Shown: one piece after another, positions 12,848 through 22,664 of the stretch
How positions within the stretch are numbered: position 1 is the stretch's first letter
Layout: every line of letters starts with the position of its first letter
NCBI GenBank assembly: GCA_021824125.1
Contig: JAKALO010000004.1
Location: 1 to 47,361, forward strand
Direction of reading: 5' to 3'
DNA: 47,361 nt
DNA from: Deltaproteobacteria bacterium
GTDB taxonomy: Bacteria; Desulfobacterota; Deferrimicrobia; Deferrimicrobiales; Deferrimicrobiaceae
The notes under the pieces: model-generated
Databases searched by the model: none
Told to the model about the DNA's origin: nothing
Seen by the model: only the letters and a program-made list of their open reading frames with translations
Program-made: the position numbers and the translations under genes

Positions 12848-14101
12848 TTGACGAGAAAATTCAGCGACAAGGCGAACCTGCTGGTCTGCTCGTTCTGCGG
12901 CAAGGCCCAGAACGAGGTGAGGAAACTCATCGCCGGACCGACGGTCTACATCTGCGACGAGTGCGTCGAGCTGTGCAACGACATCATCTCCGAGGAAGCC
13001 GAGGTAGAGCATTCCCTCGACGAGAAGCGCCGCAGGCTCCCCAAGCCCACCGAGATCAAGAAGACCCTCGACGAGTACGTCGTCGGCCAGGAGCGCGCGA
13101 AGAAGATCCTCTCGGTGGCGGTGTACAACCACTACAAGCGGATCGAGTCCCGGACCAACGACGGGATAGAGCTCCAGAAATCGAACATCCTCCTGCTCGG
13201 CCCCACCGGAAGCGGCAAGACGCTCCTCGCGCAGACGCTCGCGCGCATCCTTAACGTGCCGTTCACCATCGCGGACGCCACGACGCTTACCGAGGCGGGG
13301 TACGTGGGGGAGGACGTCGAAAACATCATCCTCTCACTGCTGCAGGCGGCCGACTACGACGTGGAGAAGGCCCAGAAGGGGATCGTCTACATCGACGAGA
13401 TCGACAAGATCGCCCGAAAGTCCGAGAATCCCTCGATCACCAGGGACGTCTCGGGAGAGGGCGTTCAGCAGGCGCTCCTGAAGATCCTCGAGGGGACCGT
13501 CGCCAACGTCCCCCCGAAGGGGGGCCGGAAGCACCCGCAGCAGGACTTCATCAAGGTGGACACCACGAACATCCTTTTCATATGCGGCGGCGCGTTCATC
13601 GCCCTCGACGGCATCGTGGAGCGGAGGACCTCCAAGAAAATGATGGGCTTCGGCGCGGACATCGTGTCGCGTACGGAGAGGAACATCGGCAAGCTGCTCG
13701 AATCCGTCCAGCCGGAGGACCTCATCCGGTTCGGGCTGATCCCGGAATTCGTGGGGCGCCTCCCGGTGCTGGCCACGCTGCACGAACTGGACGAGGACGC
13801 CCTTGTGCAGATACTCACCCGCCCGAAGAACGCGCTCGTGCGGCAGTACCAGCGGCTTTTCGAGTTCGAGAACGTCAAGCTCGAATTCACCGAGCCCGCG
13901 CTCCGCACCGTATCGCGCCAGGCGATCGAGCGGAAAGCGGGCGCCCGGGGATTGCGGTCCATCCTGGAGCACATCATGCTCGACGTGATGTACGAGATCC
14001 CCTCCCAGAGCAACATAAAGAAGTGCATCATCTCGGAAGACGTCGTCAGCGGCAAGGTCCCCCCGGAAATCGTGCAGGGAAAGAAGGCCGAGCTGGCGTG
14101 A
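12848..14101 (+). CDS. clpX: ATP-dependent Clp protease ATPase subunit ClpX
   Basis: A 417-residue AAA+ unfoldase that selects substrates for ClpP. It has the N-terminal C4 zinc-binding domain (CSFCG..CDEC), Walker A GPTGSGKT, the pore loop GYVG, Walker [10 protein letters not shown], the RKH loop ([10 protein letters not shown]), the ClpP-docking MGF loop and the sensor-2 segment [11 protein letters not shown]. The start is TTG at 12848, supported by GGAGG at 12837-12841 and by the family N-terminus. All functional motifs are intact. Confidence 0.98.
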   Translation: MTRKFSDKANLLVCSFCGKAQNEVRKLIAGPTVYICDECVELCNDIISEEAEVEHSLDEKRRRLPKPTEIKKTLDEYVVGQERAKKILSVAVYNHYKRIESRTNDGIELQKSNILLLGPTGSGKTLLAQTLARILNVPFTIADATTLTEAGYVGEDVENIILSLLQAADYDVEKAQKGIVYIDEIDKIARKSENPSITRDVSGEGVQQALLKILEGTVANVPPKGGRKHPQQDFIKVDTTNILFICGGAFIALDGIVERRTSKKMMGFGADIVSRTERNIGKLLESVQPEDLIRFGLIPEFVGRLPVLATLHELDEDALVQILTRPKNALVRQYQRLFEFENVKLEFTEPALRTVSRQAIERKAGARGLRSILEHIMLDVMYEIPSQSNIKKCIISEDVVSGKVPPEIVQGKKAELA

Positions 14102-14155
14102 CGCCGGTCGTCTCCCCTGCAGTGGGGAGGAGCCGGACGCGCCGTGGAGGGTCCC

Positions 14156-16567
14156 ATGGAAGACAGGAAAAAGATCCTGCCGCTGCTCCCGTTGCGCGAC
14201 ATCGTCGTGTTCCCCCACATGGTGGTGCCCCTGTTCGTGGGGCGCGACAAGTCGATCGCGGCCCTGGACGCGGCCCTCTCATCGGACCGGATGATATTCC
14301 TGGCCGCGCAGCAGGACGCCTCGACCAACGAACCGTCCGAGAAAGACATCCACCGGATCGGCACCGCCAGCCACATCATCCAGCTCCTCAAGCTCCCCGA
14401 CGGGACGGTCAAGGTGCTGGTGGAGGGGCGGGCGCGGGCGAAAATAGTCCACTACCTGCCCAACGACCGCTTCTTCCAGGTCAGCGCCGAGGAGGTCCTG
14501 CCGGAGCCCGTCACCGGCTCCCACGCGGAGGCGCTCGTCCGTAACGTTTTGTCGTCCTTCGAAAACTACGCGAAGCTCTCCAAGAAGATCACCGCGGAGG
14601 TGATCACCCAGGTGAGCGCGATCCACGAGCCGGGCAGGCTGGCCGACACGGTGGGTGCGAACCTGCCGATCAAGCTTTCCGACAAGCAGGCGGTCCTCGA
14701 TCTCGAGACGGACAGGGAGCGGCTGGAGAAGCTCCTCGCGCTGATGGAGGGGGAGATCGAGATCCTGGAGATCGAGCGGAAGATACGGGGCCGCGTCAAG
14801 AAGCAGATGGAGCGGTCGCAGCGGGAGTTCTACCTGAACGAGCAGATGCGCGCCATCCAGAAGGAGCTCGGCCAGGGGGACGAGGGCAGGACGGAGCTCG
14901 ACGAGCTCGACGAGAAGATCAAGAAGAAGGGGATGAGCAAGGAGGCGGTCCAGAAGGCCCAGAAGGAGATCAAGAAGCTCCGCATGATGTCCGCGATGTC
15001 GGCCGAGGCCACCGTGAGCCGCAACTACGTCGATTGGCTCATCTCGATCCCCTGGCAGGAGCGGACCGAGGACAAGCTCGACATCGACGCGGCCGAGAAG
15101 GTCCTGGACGAGGACCACTACGGCCTCGAGAAGGTCAAGGAGCGGATCGTCGAATACCTGGCGGTGCGGAAGCTCGTGCCCAAGCTCAAAGGCCCGATCC
15201 TCTGCTTCGTGGGCCCGCCGGGCGTGGGGAAGACCTCCCTGGCCCGGTCGATCGCGCGGGCGACGGAGCGCAAGTTCGTCCGTATGTCCCTGGGCGGCGT
15301 GCGGGACGAGGCCGAGATCCGGGGGCACCGACGCACCTACATCGGGGCGCTGCCCGGGAAGATCATCCACCAGATGAAGAAGGCCGGGACCCTGAACCCG
15401 GTGTTCCTGCTCGACGAGGTCGACAAGATGTCGACGGACTTCCGGGGAGACCCTTCCTCGGCGCTCCTCGAGGTGCTCGACCCGGAGCAGAACAACACGT
15501 TCAACGACCACTACCTTGACGTCGACTACGACCTGTCCGACGTGATGTTCATCACCACGGCGAACCTGCTGCACGGCATTCCGCCCCCGCTTCAGGACCG
15601 GATGGAAATCATCCGCCTGCCGGGCTACACCGAGGTCGAAAAACTGAACATCGCGCGCAACCACCTCCTCCTGAAGAAGCTGGTGGAGCACGGCCTGTCG
15701 CCGGAGAAGGCCGTGTTCTCCGACGGTGCGATCCTGCAGATCATCCGGTACTACACCCGCGAGGCGGGGGTGCGCAACCTGGAGCGGGAGATCGCGTCGA
15801 TCTGCAGGAAGATCGCCAGGGAAGTGGTCAAGCATCCGGAAACGGAGAAGGTCCGGGTGACGCCGCAGTCTATCCGGGGTTACCTGGGAGCCACCCGGTA
15901 CCGGTACGGCGAGGCCGAGGAGAAGGGGCAGGTCGGGCTGGCGACCGGGCTTGCCTGGACGGAGTTCGGCGGCGAGCTTCTGCTGATAGAGGTCGCGCTC
16001 ATGCCCGGGAAGGGCAACCTGAAAGTCACGGGCAAGCTGGGCGAGGTGATGCAGGAGTCCGCCCACGCCGCCCTCTCCTACGTACGCACCCGCGCCGATC
16101 GCATGGGGCTGGACAAGCTGTTCTACCAGAAGTTCGACATCCACATCCACGTGCCGGAGGGCGGCATACCCAAGGACGGCCCCTCGGCGGGGATCACGAT
16201 GGCGACGGCGCTGGCCTCCGCGCTGCTGAGGGTCCCGGCAAGGAACGACCTGGCGATGACGGGGGAGATCACCCTGCGGGGTCGCGTGCTTCCGATCGGT
16301 GGAGTCAAGGAGAAGCTCCTGGCCGCCCATCGCGGCGGCATCCGGACCGTGATCCTGCCGGCCGAGAACGAGAAGGACATGGCGGAGATCCCGGCGAAGA
16401 TCCGGAAGAACCTCAAGATACTCTTCGTTCGCCACATGGACGAGGTGATCGACGCGGCGATCGACATGTCCGGGGGCGTGACGCCGGTCGACACGGTCTC
16501 ACTCCCGGAGCCGGAGCCTTCCGCCGTCCCGCCTGGCGCCTCCGACGAGGGCGTAATCCGGCACTGA
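14156..16567 (+). CDS. lon: ATP-dependent protease Lon (LonA)
   Basis: A homohexameric AAA+ protease degrading misfolded and regulatory proteins. The N-terminal domain starts [23 protein letters not shown]. The AAA+ module has [15 protein letters not shown] and [10 protein letters not shown]. The protease domain has the Ser/Lys dyad in [10 protein letters not shown] and [14 protein letters not shown]. The ATG at 14156 has GGAGGG 6 nt upstream; a GTG at 14144 would add four residues but has a distant ribosome site. The resulting length of about 803 residues is normal. It closes the tig-clpP-clpX-lon cluster. Confidence 0.97.
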   Translation: MEDRKKILPLLPLRDIVVFPHMVVPLFVGRDKSIAALDAALSSDRMIFLAAQQDASTNEPSEKDIHRIGTASHIIQLLKLPDGTVKVLVEGRARAKIVHYLPNDRFFQVSAEEVLPEPVTGSHAEALVRNVLSSFENYAKLSKKITAEVITQVSAIHEPGRLADTVGANLPIKLSDKQAVLDLETDRERLEKLLALMEGEIEILEIERKIRGRVKKQMERSQREFYLNEQMRAIQKELGQGDEGRTELDELDEKIKKKGMSKEAVQKAQKEIKKLRMMSAMSAEATVSRNYVDWLISIPWQERTEDKLDIDAAEKVLDEDHYGLEKVKERIVEYLAVRKLVPKLKGPILCFVGPPGVGKTSLARSIARATERKFVRMSLGGVRDEAEIRGHRRTYIGALPGKIIHQMKKAGTLNPVFLLDEVDKMSTDFRGDPSSALLEVLDPEQNNTFNDHYLDVDYDLSDVMFITTANLLHGIPPPLQDRMEIIRLPGYTEVEKLNIARNHLLLKKLVEHGLSPEKAVFSDGAILQIIRYYTREAGVRNLEREIASICRKIAREVVKHPETEKVRVTPQSIRGYLGATRYRYGEAEEKGQVGLATGLAWTEFGGELLLIEVALMPGKGNLKVTGKLGEVMQESAHAALSYVRTRADRMGLDKLFYQKFDIHIHVPEGGIPKDGPSAGITMATALASALLRVPARNDLAMTGEITLRGRVLPIGGVKEKLLAAHRGGIRTVILPAENEKDMAEIPAKIRKNLKILFVRHMDEVIDAAIDMSGGVTPVDTVSLPEPEPSAVPPGASDEGVIRH

Positions 16568-16683
16568 TCCTCCTTCGCTCGAAAAGCTCGGGAAGAGATC
16601 ACCGACTTTTCGAGCTGCGGAGTATCATCCTTCATTGCTCCGAAATCCCATGTTTCTCGTTTCGATGAGGAGCGAAGGAGGAT
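16567..16683. repeat. Nested inverted repeat between convergent genes
   Basis: ATCCTCCTTCGCTC (16567-16580) recurs as its exact reverse complement at 16670-16683. Inside it, GCTCGAAAAG (16577-16586) pairs with CTTTTCGAGC (16606-16615). There is no T tract, so it is not a plain terminator. It could be a mobile palindromic element or a two-sided transcription barrier between lon and the oxidoreductase gene. Confidence 0.6.
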
Positions 16684-16709
16684 GACCCCGATTCGCCGTA
16701 CCGGCCGTC

Positions 16710-17693
16710 TTACCCGACGATAATCTTCCCCCCGTTTTCCCCCGCGACCCTTTCCGCCTCCTCACGCCCCACCACCGCGGACAGCGGCAGGAGGCCCTTT
16801 TCCGGCACGGTGTTTCCGGCGAGCCTGAGCGCGGTCTCCGCGAGCAGGGCCCCGGCGAGACGCCCCTGCGCGTCCTCGATGACGGCGGATCCGCCCCCGT
16901 TTTCCTCCACGTTCCACGCGCCCGCCAAGGAGACCGGGCCGTCTTCGGTTCCCTTCATGGAGCCGCGAAGCCAGAAGAGGATGGCGGCCGAGAGCTCCTT
17001 GCCGGCCGCGCCGAGGATCCCCGGGCCGCCGGAGATCCGCCGGAAGATGTTCGACGGCCGCCCGGGCGGGAGGCCGAAAAGGTCGTCGCCCATCGCGAAC
17101 CAGGATCCCGGCGGCGAAGAGGGGGGAGGCGGTACGTTCCGCCCGGTTTCCCTGGCCACCCTGCGGAAGAAGGCGTAGCCCCCGAACCGGTCGAGCCTGC
17201 AGCGGAGGAACCTGCGGGCCGCCGTTTCCTTTATCCCGCGGACGGCCGCGTTTCCGCCGGGAAGAAAGTGGGCCGACAACAGCTCCGTCCAGCCTGGCAT
17301 CATCCCGCATCCGGAAACCGCCGCGGCGCCCTTCCTGCGAAAGGCGTCGTGGATCTCCCGGCGGTCGTCCGGGGAGAGCGTCCCGTCTCCTATGCTGGCG
17401 GCGGGTATGCCCTTCGCGGCGCAGGCCAGGAGGACCCCTTTCTCGTAGTCCGTGCACGGGCCGGCGGCGCTTGCCACGACGTCCACATCGTCCAGCAGCC
17501 GTTCCAGGTCGGGCGCCCGGCCGATGTCGGCCATCGCCCAGCGGCACCCGGGCGAAAGCGTTTTCGCGATACGCTTCGCGTCCCGGACGACGTAGTCCAC
17601 CAGGAGGAGCTCCACGATCCCGGGCCGTGAGGAGAGGGCCTGCGCCGCCGCTCGCCCGACGAACCCCGCGGCGCCCAGCAGGGCGATCTTCAT
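16710..17693 (-). CDS. Saccharopine dehydrogenase-like NAD(P)-binding oxidoreductase
   Basis: The N-terminus [20 protein letters not shown] is a Rossmann dinucleotide-binding motif (GxxGxxG), followed by [41 protein letters not shown] and [10 protein letters not shown], the pattern of the saccharopine dehydrogenase NADP-binding family. The rest ([35 protein letters not shown]) is also characteristic of that group, whose substrates are mostly undefined. The ATG at 17693 is chosen because it begins the Rossmann strand; the frame opens further upstream and an ATG at 17702 is also possible. No clear ribosome site. About 327 residues. It is not assignable to lysine metabolism from the neighbours. 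Confidence 0.75.
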   Translation of the reverse strand: MKIALLGAAGFVGRAAAQALSSRPGIVELLLVDYVVRDAKRIAKTLSPGCRWAMADIGRAPDLERLLDDVDVVASAAGPCTDYEKGVLLACAAKGIPAASIGDGTLSPDDRREIHDAFRRKGAAAVSGCGMMPGWTELLSAHFLPGGNAAVRGIKETAARRFLRCRLDRFGGYAFFRRVARETGRNVPPPPSSPPGSWFAMGDDLFGLPPGRPSNIFRRISGGPGILGAAGKELSAAILFWLRGSMKGTEDGPVSLAGAWNVEENGGGSAVIEDAQGRLAGALLAETALRLAGNTVPEKGLLPLSAVVGREEAERVAGENGGKIIVG

Positions 17694-17758
17694 GCCACAC
17701 ATAGTAACAGAGAGGGGGGGCGCAAGGAGGGCCTCTCTCTCTCTCTCGGGGTTTCGCG

Positions 17759-17788
17759 TTGACATCCCGGGGAGGGTTTTGTTAGTGT
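17759..17788 (+). promoter_or_regulatory. Promoter for the tRNA-Val/tRNA-Asp pair
   Basis: A perfect TTGACA at 17759-17764 is followed 18 bp later by TAGTGT (17783-17788), a weak -10. The first tRNA starts about 32 nt downstream. Confidence 0.5.
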
Positions 17789-17819
17789 GTTAAGTCTTCG
17801 ATCGCTCGGGATCGTGCAT

Positions 17820-17895
17820 GGGCGGATAGCTCAGTTGGTAGAGCATCGCCCTTACAAGGCGAGGGCCACAGGTTCAAGTCCTGTTCCGCCTACCA
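17820..17895 (+). tRNA. tRNA-Val (anticodon UAC)
   Basis: GGGCGGA (17820-17826) pairs with TCCGCCT (17885-17891, one G-U), then A and encoded CCA. The loop CTTACAA gives UAC at 17853-17855. D arm AGCTCAGTTGGTAGAGC and T arm GGTTCAAGTCC are standard. Confidence 0.97.
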
Positions 17896-17909
17896 TTTGC
17901 CAACGTTTC

Positions 17910-17986
<77 letters not shown>

Positions 17987-17996
17987 TACTTTTCGA

Positions 17997-18030
17997 GGGG
18001 TTACGGATTCCGGTCCGTAGCCCCTTTCTT
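17997..18030 (+). terminator. Intrinsic terminator after tRNA-Asp
   Basis: GGGGTTACGGA (17997-18007) pairs with TCCGTAGCCCC (18014-18024) with one wobble, then TTTCTT. Confidence 0.75.
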
Positions 18031-18037
18031 ATTGGTG

Positions 18038-19927
18038 ATGCATGATGGAATCGCCCAAAAAAGACGGTTCGATGGCGTTGCCAGGCCCGTGCTGACCGTC
18101 ACCGGCCTGTCCAAGTCGTACGGGAAGCAGACCCTGTTCGAGGGTGTGTCTTTCCAGGTGGGGACCGGCGAGCGGGTGGGGCTCGTCGGCCGGAACGGGA
18201 CGGGGAAGACGACCCTGCTCCGCATCATCCTGGGGGAGGAGAACCCCGACGAGGGCGAGGTGACCGTCCCCGCGGGGTACCGCGTCGGGTACCTCTCCCA
18301 GCGCCTGTCGTTTCCGTGCCGCACGGTGCTCGAAGAGGCGGCATCCGCGTTGCTGCCCCGGGAAGACGGCGTAGACGAGACGTACCGGGCGAAAGCCGTC
18401 CTGACCGGGCTCGGTTTCGGCGAGGACGACCTTGTCAGGGCGCCCGGCGACCTCTCCGGCGGCTACCAGGTCCGGCTCAACCTCGCCAGGGTGCTACTGT
18501 CGGGGGCCGATCTCCTCCTGCTGGACGAGCCGACCAACTACCTGGACGTCGTTTCCATCCGCTGGCTGAGCCGGTTCCTGCGGGCCTGGAAAGGCGAACT
18601 TCTTCTGATCACGCACGACCGTGATTTCATGGACGGGGTCACGACACACACGATGGCTATCCACCGTTCACGGGTGCGAAAGCTTCCCGGCGGCACGGAG
18701 AAGATCCACCGGCAGATCCTGCAGGAGGAGGCGGTCCACGAGCAGACGCGGGCCAACGACCTGCGGCATCGGAAGGAGTCCGAGGCGTTCATCGCGCGAT
18801 TCCGCGCGCAGGCCACCAAGGCGCGGGCGGTGCAGTCGCGGATCAAGGCGCTGGCCCGGCACGAGCGGCTGGAGAAGCTCTCGGAGATCCGGGACCTGGA
18901 CTTCCGCTTCAAGGAGGCGGTGTTCGCCGGGAAGTGGATGCTGGAGGCGCGGGATCTTTCCTTCGGATACGACGCGGGGCATCCCCTCATCGAGGGGCTG
19001 TCGTTCCACGTCGCGAAGGGGGACCGGATAGCCGTCGTGGGGCCGAACGGCCGCGGCAAGACGACGCTCCTGCGGCTCCTCGCGGGGGAACTGGCCCCGG
19101 TGTCCGGGTCCGTGACGTCCTCGGCGAACATCAGGGTCGGCTACTTCGGGCAGACCAACGTGGAACGCCTGCGGCCGGATCTTTCGGTCGAGGAGGAGGT
19201 CCGGCAGGCCAACCCGTCACTGACGCGGACACAGGTCCGCACGCTCTGCGGCGCCATGATGTTCGGAGGCGACGCGGCGGAGAAGCGGATCTCCGTCCTG
19301 TCGGGCGGGGAGCGAAGCCGCGTTCTGCTCGCGAGGATTCTCGCGGAGCCGGTTAACCTTCTCATGCTGGACGAGCCGACGAACCACCTCGACCAGGAGT
19401 CCGTGGACGCGTTTATAGAGGCGCTCGACGGCTTCGACGGGGCCGTGATCCTGGTCACCCACGTGGAACGCGCCCTGTCGGCGCTCGCGACGAAACTGGT
19501 GGTGTTCGACGGCGGCAGCGTGTCGTTGTTCGGGGGCGGGTACGCCGATTTCCTGGAGCGGGTCGGCTGGCAGGCGGAGGCGCGGGAGGAGACGCCGGTC
19601 CGCGCCACGGACAGGAGCCAGGCGAGCCGGCGCGACGAGAGGCGGAAACGCGCGGAGACCGTGGCACGCAGGTCGAAGGAGCTCGGGCGCCTGAGGGGCG
19701 CCATCGACGCGATGGAAGCCGAGATCCTGGAGCTGGAGGACCGGCTCGCGAGGGACGAGGCGGCGATCATCGAGGCCTCGGTGAGAAACGACGGCGCCGC
19801 GATACGCGCCCTGTCCCCGGCGGCAAACGCCGCGCGAGGGCGGATCGAAAGGCTCTTCGACGAGATGGCGGCCATGGAGAAGGAACTCCGGGAGAAGGAA
19901 CTGGCCTGCGACGAGGACCCGGCCTAG
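18038..19927 (+). CDS. ABC-F family ATPase (Uup-like)
   Basis: Two ABC ATPase domains in one chain without membrane segments, typical of ABC-F translation factors. Domain 1 has GLVGRNGTGKTT, LSGGYQVRLNLAR and DEPTNYLD. Domain 2 has VGPNGRGKTT, LSGGERSRVLLAR and DEPTNHLD. The linker between them (about residues 230-285) is rich in Arg/Lys/Glu, and the C-terminal 90 residues form a charged coiled coil as in Uup. These proteins act on ribosomes or replication intermediates, not in transport. ATG 18038 is used, but the family N-terminus (VLTVTGLSKSYG) points to GTG at 18089. The upstream tRNA terminator implies a separate promoter, which I do not see clearly. Confidence 0.93.
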   Translation: MHDGIAQKRRFDGVARPVLTVTGLSKSYGKQTLFEGVSFQVGTGERVGLVGRNGTGKTTLLRIILGEENPDEGEVTVPAGYRVGYLSQRLSFPCRTVLEEAASALLPREDGVDETYRAKAVLTGLGFGEDDLVRAPGDLSGGYQVRLNLARVLLSGADLLLLDEPTNYLDVVSIRWLSRFLRAWKGELLLITHDRDFMDGVTTHTMAIHRSRVRKLPGGTEKIHRQILQEEAVHEQTRANDLRHRKESEAFIARFRAQATKARAVQSRIKALARHERLEKLSEIRDLDFRFKEAVFAGKWMLEARDLSFGYDAGHPLIEGLSFHVAKGDRIAVVGPNGRGKTTLLRLLAGELAPVSGSVTSSANIRVGYFGQTNVERLRPDLSVEEEVRQANPSLTRTQVRTLCGAMMFGGDAAEKRISVLSGGERSRVLLARILAEPVNLLMLDEPTNHLDQESVDAFIEALDGFDGAVILVTHVERALSALATKLVVFDGGSVSLFGGGYADFLERVGWQAEAREETPVRATDRSQASRRDERRKRAETVARRSKELGRLRGAIDAMEAEILELEDRLARDEAAIIEASVRNDGAAIRALSPAANAARGRIERLFDEMAAMEKELREKELACDEDPA

Positions 19928-19947
19928 CCCGCGAACCGCCGCGGGCG

Positions 19948-20128
19948 AGCCCGCATTTCTCACCGCGTTCCTACGCTAAGGCGGTGGAGACGGGCGTGGA
20001 TACAAGGCGCACGAACTTCGGGCGACGCAGGCGCAGTTGAAACTACGTCGAGGAGAACGAAGGAGTGCAACGCAGTAGACATGCCCGTATCCGCCGCCGC
20101 AGCAGGAAGGTGGTGAGAAATGCGGGCT
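19948..20128. repeat. Large imperfect palindromic intergenic element
   Basis: AGCCCGCATTTCTCACC (19948-19964) recurs as its exact reverse complement at 20112-20128. Inside, GGCGGTGGAGACGGGC (19980-19995) is nearly the reverse complement of a segment near 20087-20102. The core has no open reading frame. The element ends on the stop codon of the gene at 20128-20337. This looks like a non-autonomous palindromic repeat (MITE- or REP-like), or a structured RNA between convergent genes. Confidence 0.65.
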
Positions 20129-20337
20129 TAGTCGTCCTTCCGGATCCGGACGACCTGGCTGACGCCGGGCAGGGCCTCGATCGCACGCTCGTCAAGCGAG
20201 CCGGTGTCGCCGATCACCCCGATGATCGTGCGGTTGGCGCCGGTCGACTGGTGGATGTCGAAGCCGTGGTTGATCAGGTATTCCTTGATGGCGTCGAGCG
20301 CCTCCTCGGGCGCGTTCCTCTTCGTGATGATCAGCAT
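20128..20337 (-). CDS. Free-standing DAHP synthase N-terminal (ferredoxin-like) domain
   Basis: A 69-residue protein (MLIITKRNAPEEALDAIKEY..HQSTGANRTIIGVIGDTGSLD..LPGVSQVVRIRKDD) matching the ferredoxin-like N-domain that precedes the catalytic barrel in AroF/AroG-type 3-deoxy-7-phosphoheptulonate synthases. The catalytic part is absent and the gene ends in TAA, so this is a stand-alone domain or a remnant. In full enzymes the domain mediates feedback control. It overlaps the chorismate mutase gene by 7 nt, which supports a shikimate-pathway regulatory role. The function is inference. Confidence 0.75.
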   Translation of the reverse strand: MLIITKRNAPEEALDAIKEYLINHGFDIHQSTGANRTIIGVIGDTGSLDERAIEALPGVSQVVRIRKDD

Positions 20338-20624
20338 TCCTCCCGTCCTTCCTTTTGCGACTGGATGCGCTCCAGCCTGCGCGACTCGTCCACGACCCTC
20401 TCGAACAGCCGGACGATGGCGCCGTCGTCCAGGGGCCCCGGGTTGTCGCCCTTCATCCGGGCGAAGATGCGCTTCTCCCGCGCGGGGTCGAACACCGGCA
20501 GGCCCAGCCCCTTCTTGATGTGGCCGATCTCCAGGGCCAGCCTGGCGCGCTCGTTGAAAATGCGCAGCAGCACGTCGTCCAGCAGGTCGATCCGTTTACG
20601 AACCTCGTCGATCTCCACGCGCAC
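20331..20624 (-). CDS. AroQ-type chorismate mutase
   Basis: A 97-residue all-helical chorismate mutase, which converts chorismate to prephenate for Phe/Tyr synthesis. Key basic residues of the AroQ fold are visible: EIDEVRKRIDLLDDVLL, the second helix FNERARLALEIGHIKK and the turn VFDPAREKRIFARM. The start is GTG at 20624; another in-frame GTG at 20618 with GAGG 5 nt upstream is also possible. It is translationally linked to the DAHP synthase N-domain downstream. A free-standing CM next to that domain resembles split versions of CM-DAHP synthase fusions. Divergent from the YajQ gene. Confidence 0.88.
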   Translation of the reverse strand: MRVEIDEVRKRIDLLDDVLLRIFNERARLALEIGHIKKGLGLPVFDPAREKRIFARMKGDNPGPLDDGAIVRLFERVVDESRRLERIQSQKEGREEC

Positions 20625-20696
20625 CTCGGTCCGAAGAATTCAGTATGGCGTTGTCGTTCGTCGCCGTTGTGATGATATATTACCCCCGGAGGGGAT

Positions 20697-21182
20697 ATGC
20701 CGTCATTCGACATCGTTTCCGTGGTGGACATGCAGGAGGTCGACAACGCCGTCAACCAGGCGATCAAGGAGATCGGCCAGCGATACGACTTCAAGGGGTC
20801 GAAGAGCAGGATAACCCTGGAGAAGGACGGCATCAAGTTGCTGTCCGACGACGACTTCCGGCTGAAGGCGGTCGTGGACGTGCTCCAGTCGAAGTTCGTC
20901 AGGAGGGGGATATCCCTGAAGGCGCTCCAGTACGGGAAGGTGGAGCCCGCCTCCGGCGGCCTGGTCCGCCAGGCGATCACGATCCAGCAGGGGATCTCCA
21001 AGGAAAAGGGGAGGGAGATCGTCGCCCTCGTCAAGGGGACCAAGCTCAAAGTCCAGTCGCAGATCCAGGACGAACAGGTCCGGGTGACCGGGAAAAATCT
21101 CGACGACCTCCAGGAGGTCATCGCGATGCTGAAGGCGAAGGACCTGGGCGTGGAGATGCAGTTCGTCAACTTCCGGCCGTAG
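20697..21182 (+). CDS. YajQ-family nucleotide-binding protein
   Basis: A 161-residue protein starting [21 protein letters not shown] and containing [40 protein letters not shown] and [18 protein letters not shown], the full YajQ signature. Family members bind c-di-GMP or RNA/nucleotides with two RRM-like folds. With the HD-GYP and PilZ genes this is the third possible c-di-GMP protein in the window. A GGAGGGG ribosome site precedes the ATG. Confidence 0.93.
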   Translation: MPSFDIVSVVDMQEVDNAVNQAIKEIGQRYDFKGSKSRITLEKDGIKLLSDDDFRLKAVVDVLQSKFVRRGISLKALQYGKVEPASGGLVRQAITIQQGISKEKGREIVALVKGTKLKVQSQIQDEQVRVTGKNLDDLQEVIAMLKAKDLGVEMQFVNFRP

Positions 21183-21235
21183 GGAAACACTCAGCCGGTC
21201 GGCGAGCGGGATTTCGGGTCACAGGGTCGCATTAT

Positions 21236-22516
21236 TTATCGCCGGAACGGTTTCCCTCCGGCAAATTCCGCACAGGCGCCCAGTTCCCCTTCGATCCGCA
21301 GTAGCTGGTTGTATTTGCAGACCCTGTCGGTCCTGCATACGCTCCCGGTCTTGATCTGTCCCATCCCCATCGCCACGGTGAAATCGGAGAGAAACGGGTC
21401 CTCCGTCTCGCCGGAACGGTGAGACACCACGGCCGTCCAGCCGGCATTTCGCGCCATTTCCACCGCGGCCACGGTCTCGCTCACGGTTCCGATCTGGTTC
21501 AGCTTGATCAGGACGGAATTCGCCACCCCTTCCGATATCCCACGGGAAAGCAGCGCCGTGTTGGTCACGAAAATGTCATCCCCGACGATCTGGATCTTTT
21601 CGCCCAACTCCTCCTGCATCGCCTTCCATCCCTTCCAGTCGTTCTCCGCCAGGCCGTCCTCGATGGACACGATCGGAAATTGACGCACCAGGTCGGCGTA
21701 AAACCCCACCATTTTCTCGGATGTTTTTGCAGAGCGATCGGACTTCGCGAAGACATATTTCCCGTCCTCGAAGAATTCGCTTGCGGCAGGGTCCAGCGCG
21801 ATCGCCACATCCCGTCCCGGCTTGAAGCCCGCGGCCGCAATGCCTTCCAGGATTACCTCGATCGCCTCGATGTTGCTTTTGAGCATGGGGGCGAACCCGC
21901 CCTCGTCGCCCACCGCCGTCTGGTATCCCTTTTTTCGTAAAACCCCTTTCAGGGCATGGAAGGTCTCCACACCGAGCCGCAGGCTCTCGGAAAACGTCGG
22001 GGCTCCCAGCGGAACGATCATGAACTCCTGCAGATCGACGTTGTTGTCGGCGTGCTTCCCGCCGTTGATGACGTTCATCATCGGGACCGGAAGGAGATGC
22101 GCCGTGGGACCGCCGAGATACCTGTAAGCGGGCAACCCCAACGAAAGGGCGGCGGCCTTGCAGGCGGCGATGGAAACGCCGAGGATCGCGTTTGCGCCCA
22201 GTTTTTCCTTATGCACGGTGCCGTCCAGTTCGATCATCCTGCGGTCAAGGGCGAGCTGTTCGGCGGCGTCCATCCCGATAACTGCCGGGGCGATGATTTT
22301 CTCGACGTTCTTTACCGCCCGGAGGACGCCTTTCCCTCCGAATCGCTTCTTGTCTCCGTCTCGCAGCTCTACCGCCTCCCTCTCTCCCGTGGAGGCTCCT
22401 GACGGTATGGCCGCTCTCCCGAGGATGCCGTTGTCCAGGACCACGTCCACCTCGATGGTCGGGTTCCCGCGCGAATCGAGGATTTCCCTGGCCGCGACTT
22501 TCCGGATTCCGCTCAT
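21236..22516 (-). CDS. Enolase 2, in the fluoride-riboswitch operon
   Basis: A full-length 426-residue second enolase. Motifs are intact: [42 protein letters not shown] (Pro where enolase 1 has Cys), [29 protein letters not shown] and SHRSGETED. It is the last gene of a minus-strand operon whose leader is a fluoride riboswitch (26337-26387). Its ATG overlaps the micro-ORF stop (ATGA) and has GGAGG upstream. Enolase is inhibited by fluoride with Mg2+ and phosphate, and enolase genes are known crcB-motif targets. It is likely made on fluoride exposure to restore flux. Lower GC and less biased codons than enolase 1 suggest acquisition. Confidence 0.95.
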   Translation of the reverse strand: MSGIRKVAAREILDSRGNPTIEVDVVLDNGILGRAAIPSGASTGEREAVELRDGDKKRFGGKGVLRAVKNVEKIIAPAVIGMDAAEQLALDRRMIELDGTVHKEKLGANAILGVSIAACKAAALSLGLPAYRYLGGPTAHLLPVPMMNVINGGKHADNNVDLQEFMIVPLGAPTFSESLRLGVETFHALKGVLRKKGYQTAVGDEGGFAPMLKSNIEAIEVILEGIAAAGFKPGRDVAIALDPAASEFFEDGKYVFAKSDRSAKTSEKMVGFYADLVRQFPIVSIEDGLAENDWKGWKAMQEELGEKIQIVGDDIFVTNTALLSRGISEGVANSVLIKLNQIGTVSETVAAVEMARNAGWTAVVSHRSGETEDPFLSDFTVAMGMGQIKTGSVCRTDRVCKYNQLLRIEGELGACAEFAGGKPFRR

Positions 22517-22623
22517 TTGCTCTCCTCCTTGGTGTGTTTAGTCATTTCTTTTCTCCTTCGGGAACTGGATATGTCGTTGACGAACGCCAGAAGTTTTTCG
22601 TTGTGCTTGCGCAGATCATCCAT
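22513..22623 (-). CDS. Micro-ORF, 36 residues, coupled to enolase 2
   Basis: Starting at ATG 22623 with GGTGG 5 nt upstream, the frame reads [17 protein letters not shown] and ends EESK at a TGA that overlaps the enolase 2 ATG by 4 nt. It is short and charged, with no recognised domain. The same frame stays open upstream to a TGA near 22715 (reading HHIGHTRIVREEGLITGHEK), codon-like sequence without a normal start. It may therefore be the C-terminal part of the TPR protein after a frameshift. Confidence 0.4.
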   Translation of the reverse strand: MDDLRKHNEKLLAFVNDISSSRRRKEMTKHTKEESK

Positions 22624-22664
22624 GTCGCCACCGGCCGCAGCGGACAACTTCTCATGCCCGGTAA

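Noticed and set aside
14279-16435. Long minus-strand open frame (718 codons) opposite lon
   Set aside because: Arg/Asp/His/Leu-biased translation with no recognisable domain; it mirrors lon's GC-rich codons.
17733-17747. CT dinucleotide repeat upstream of the tRNA promoter
   Set aside because: Too short for a phase-variation claim and not inside a gene.
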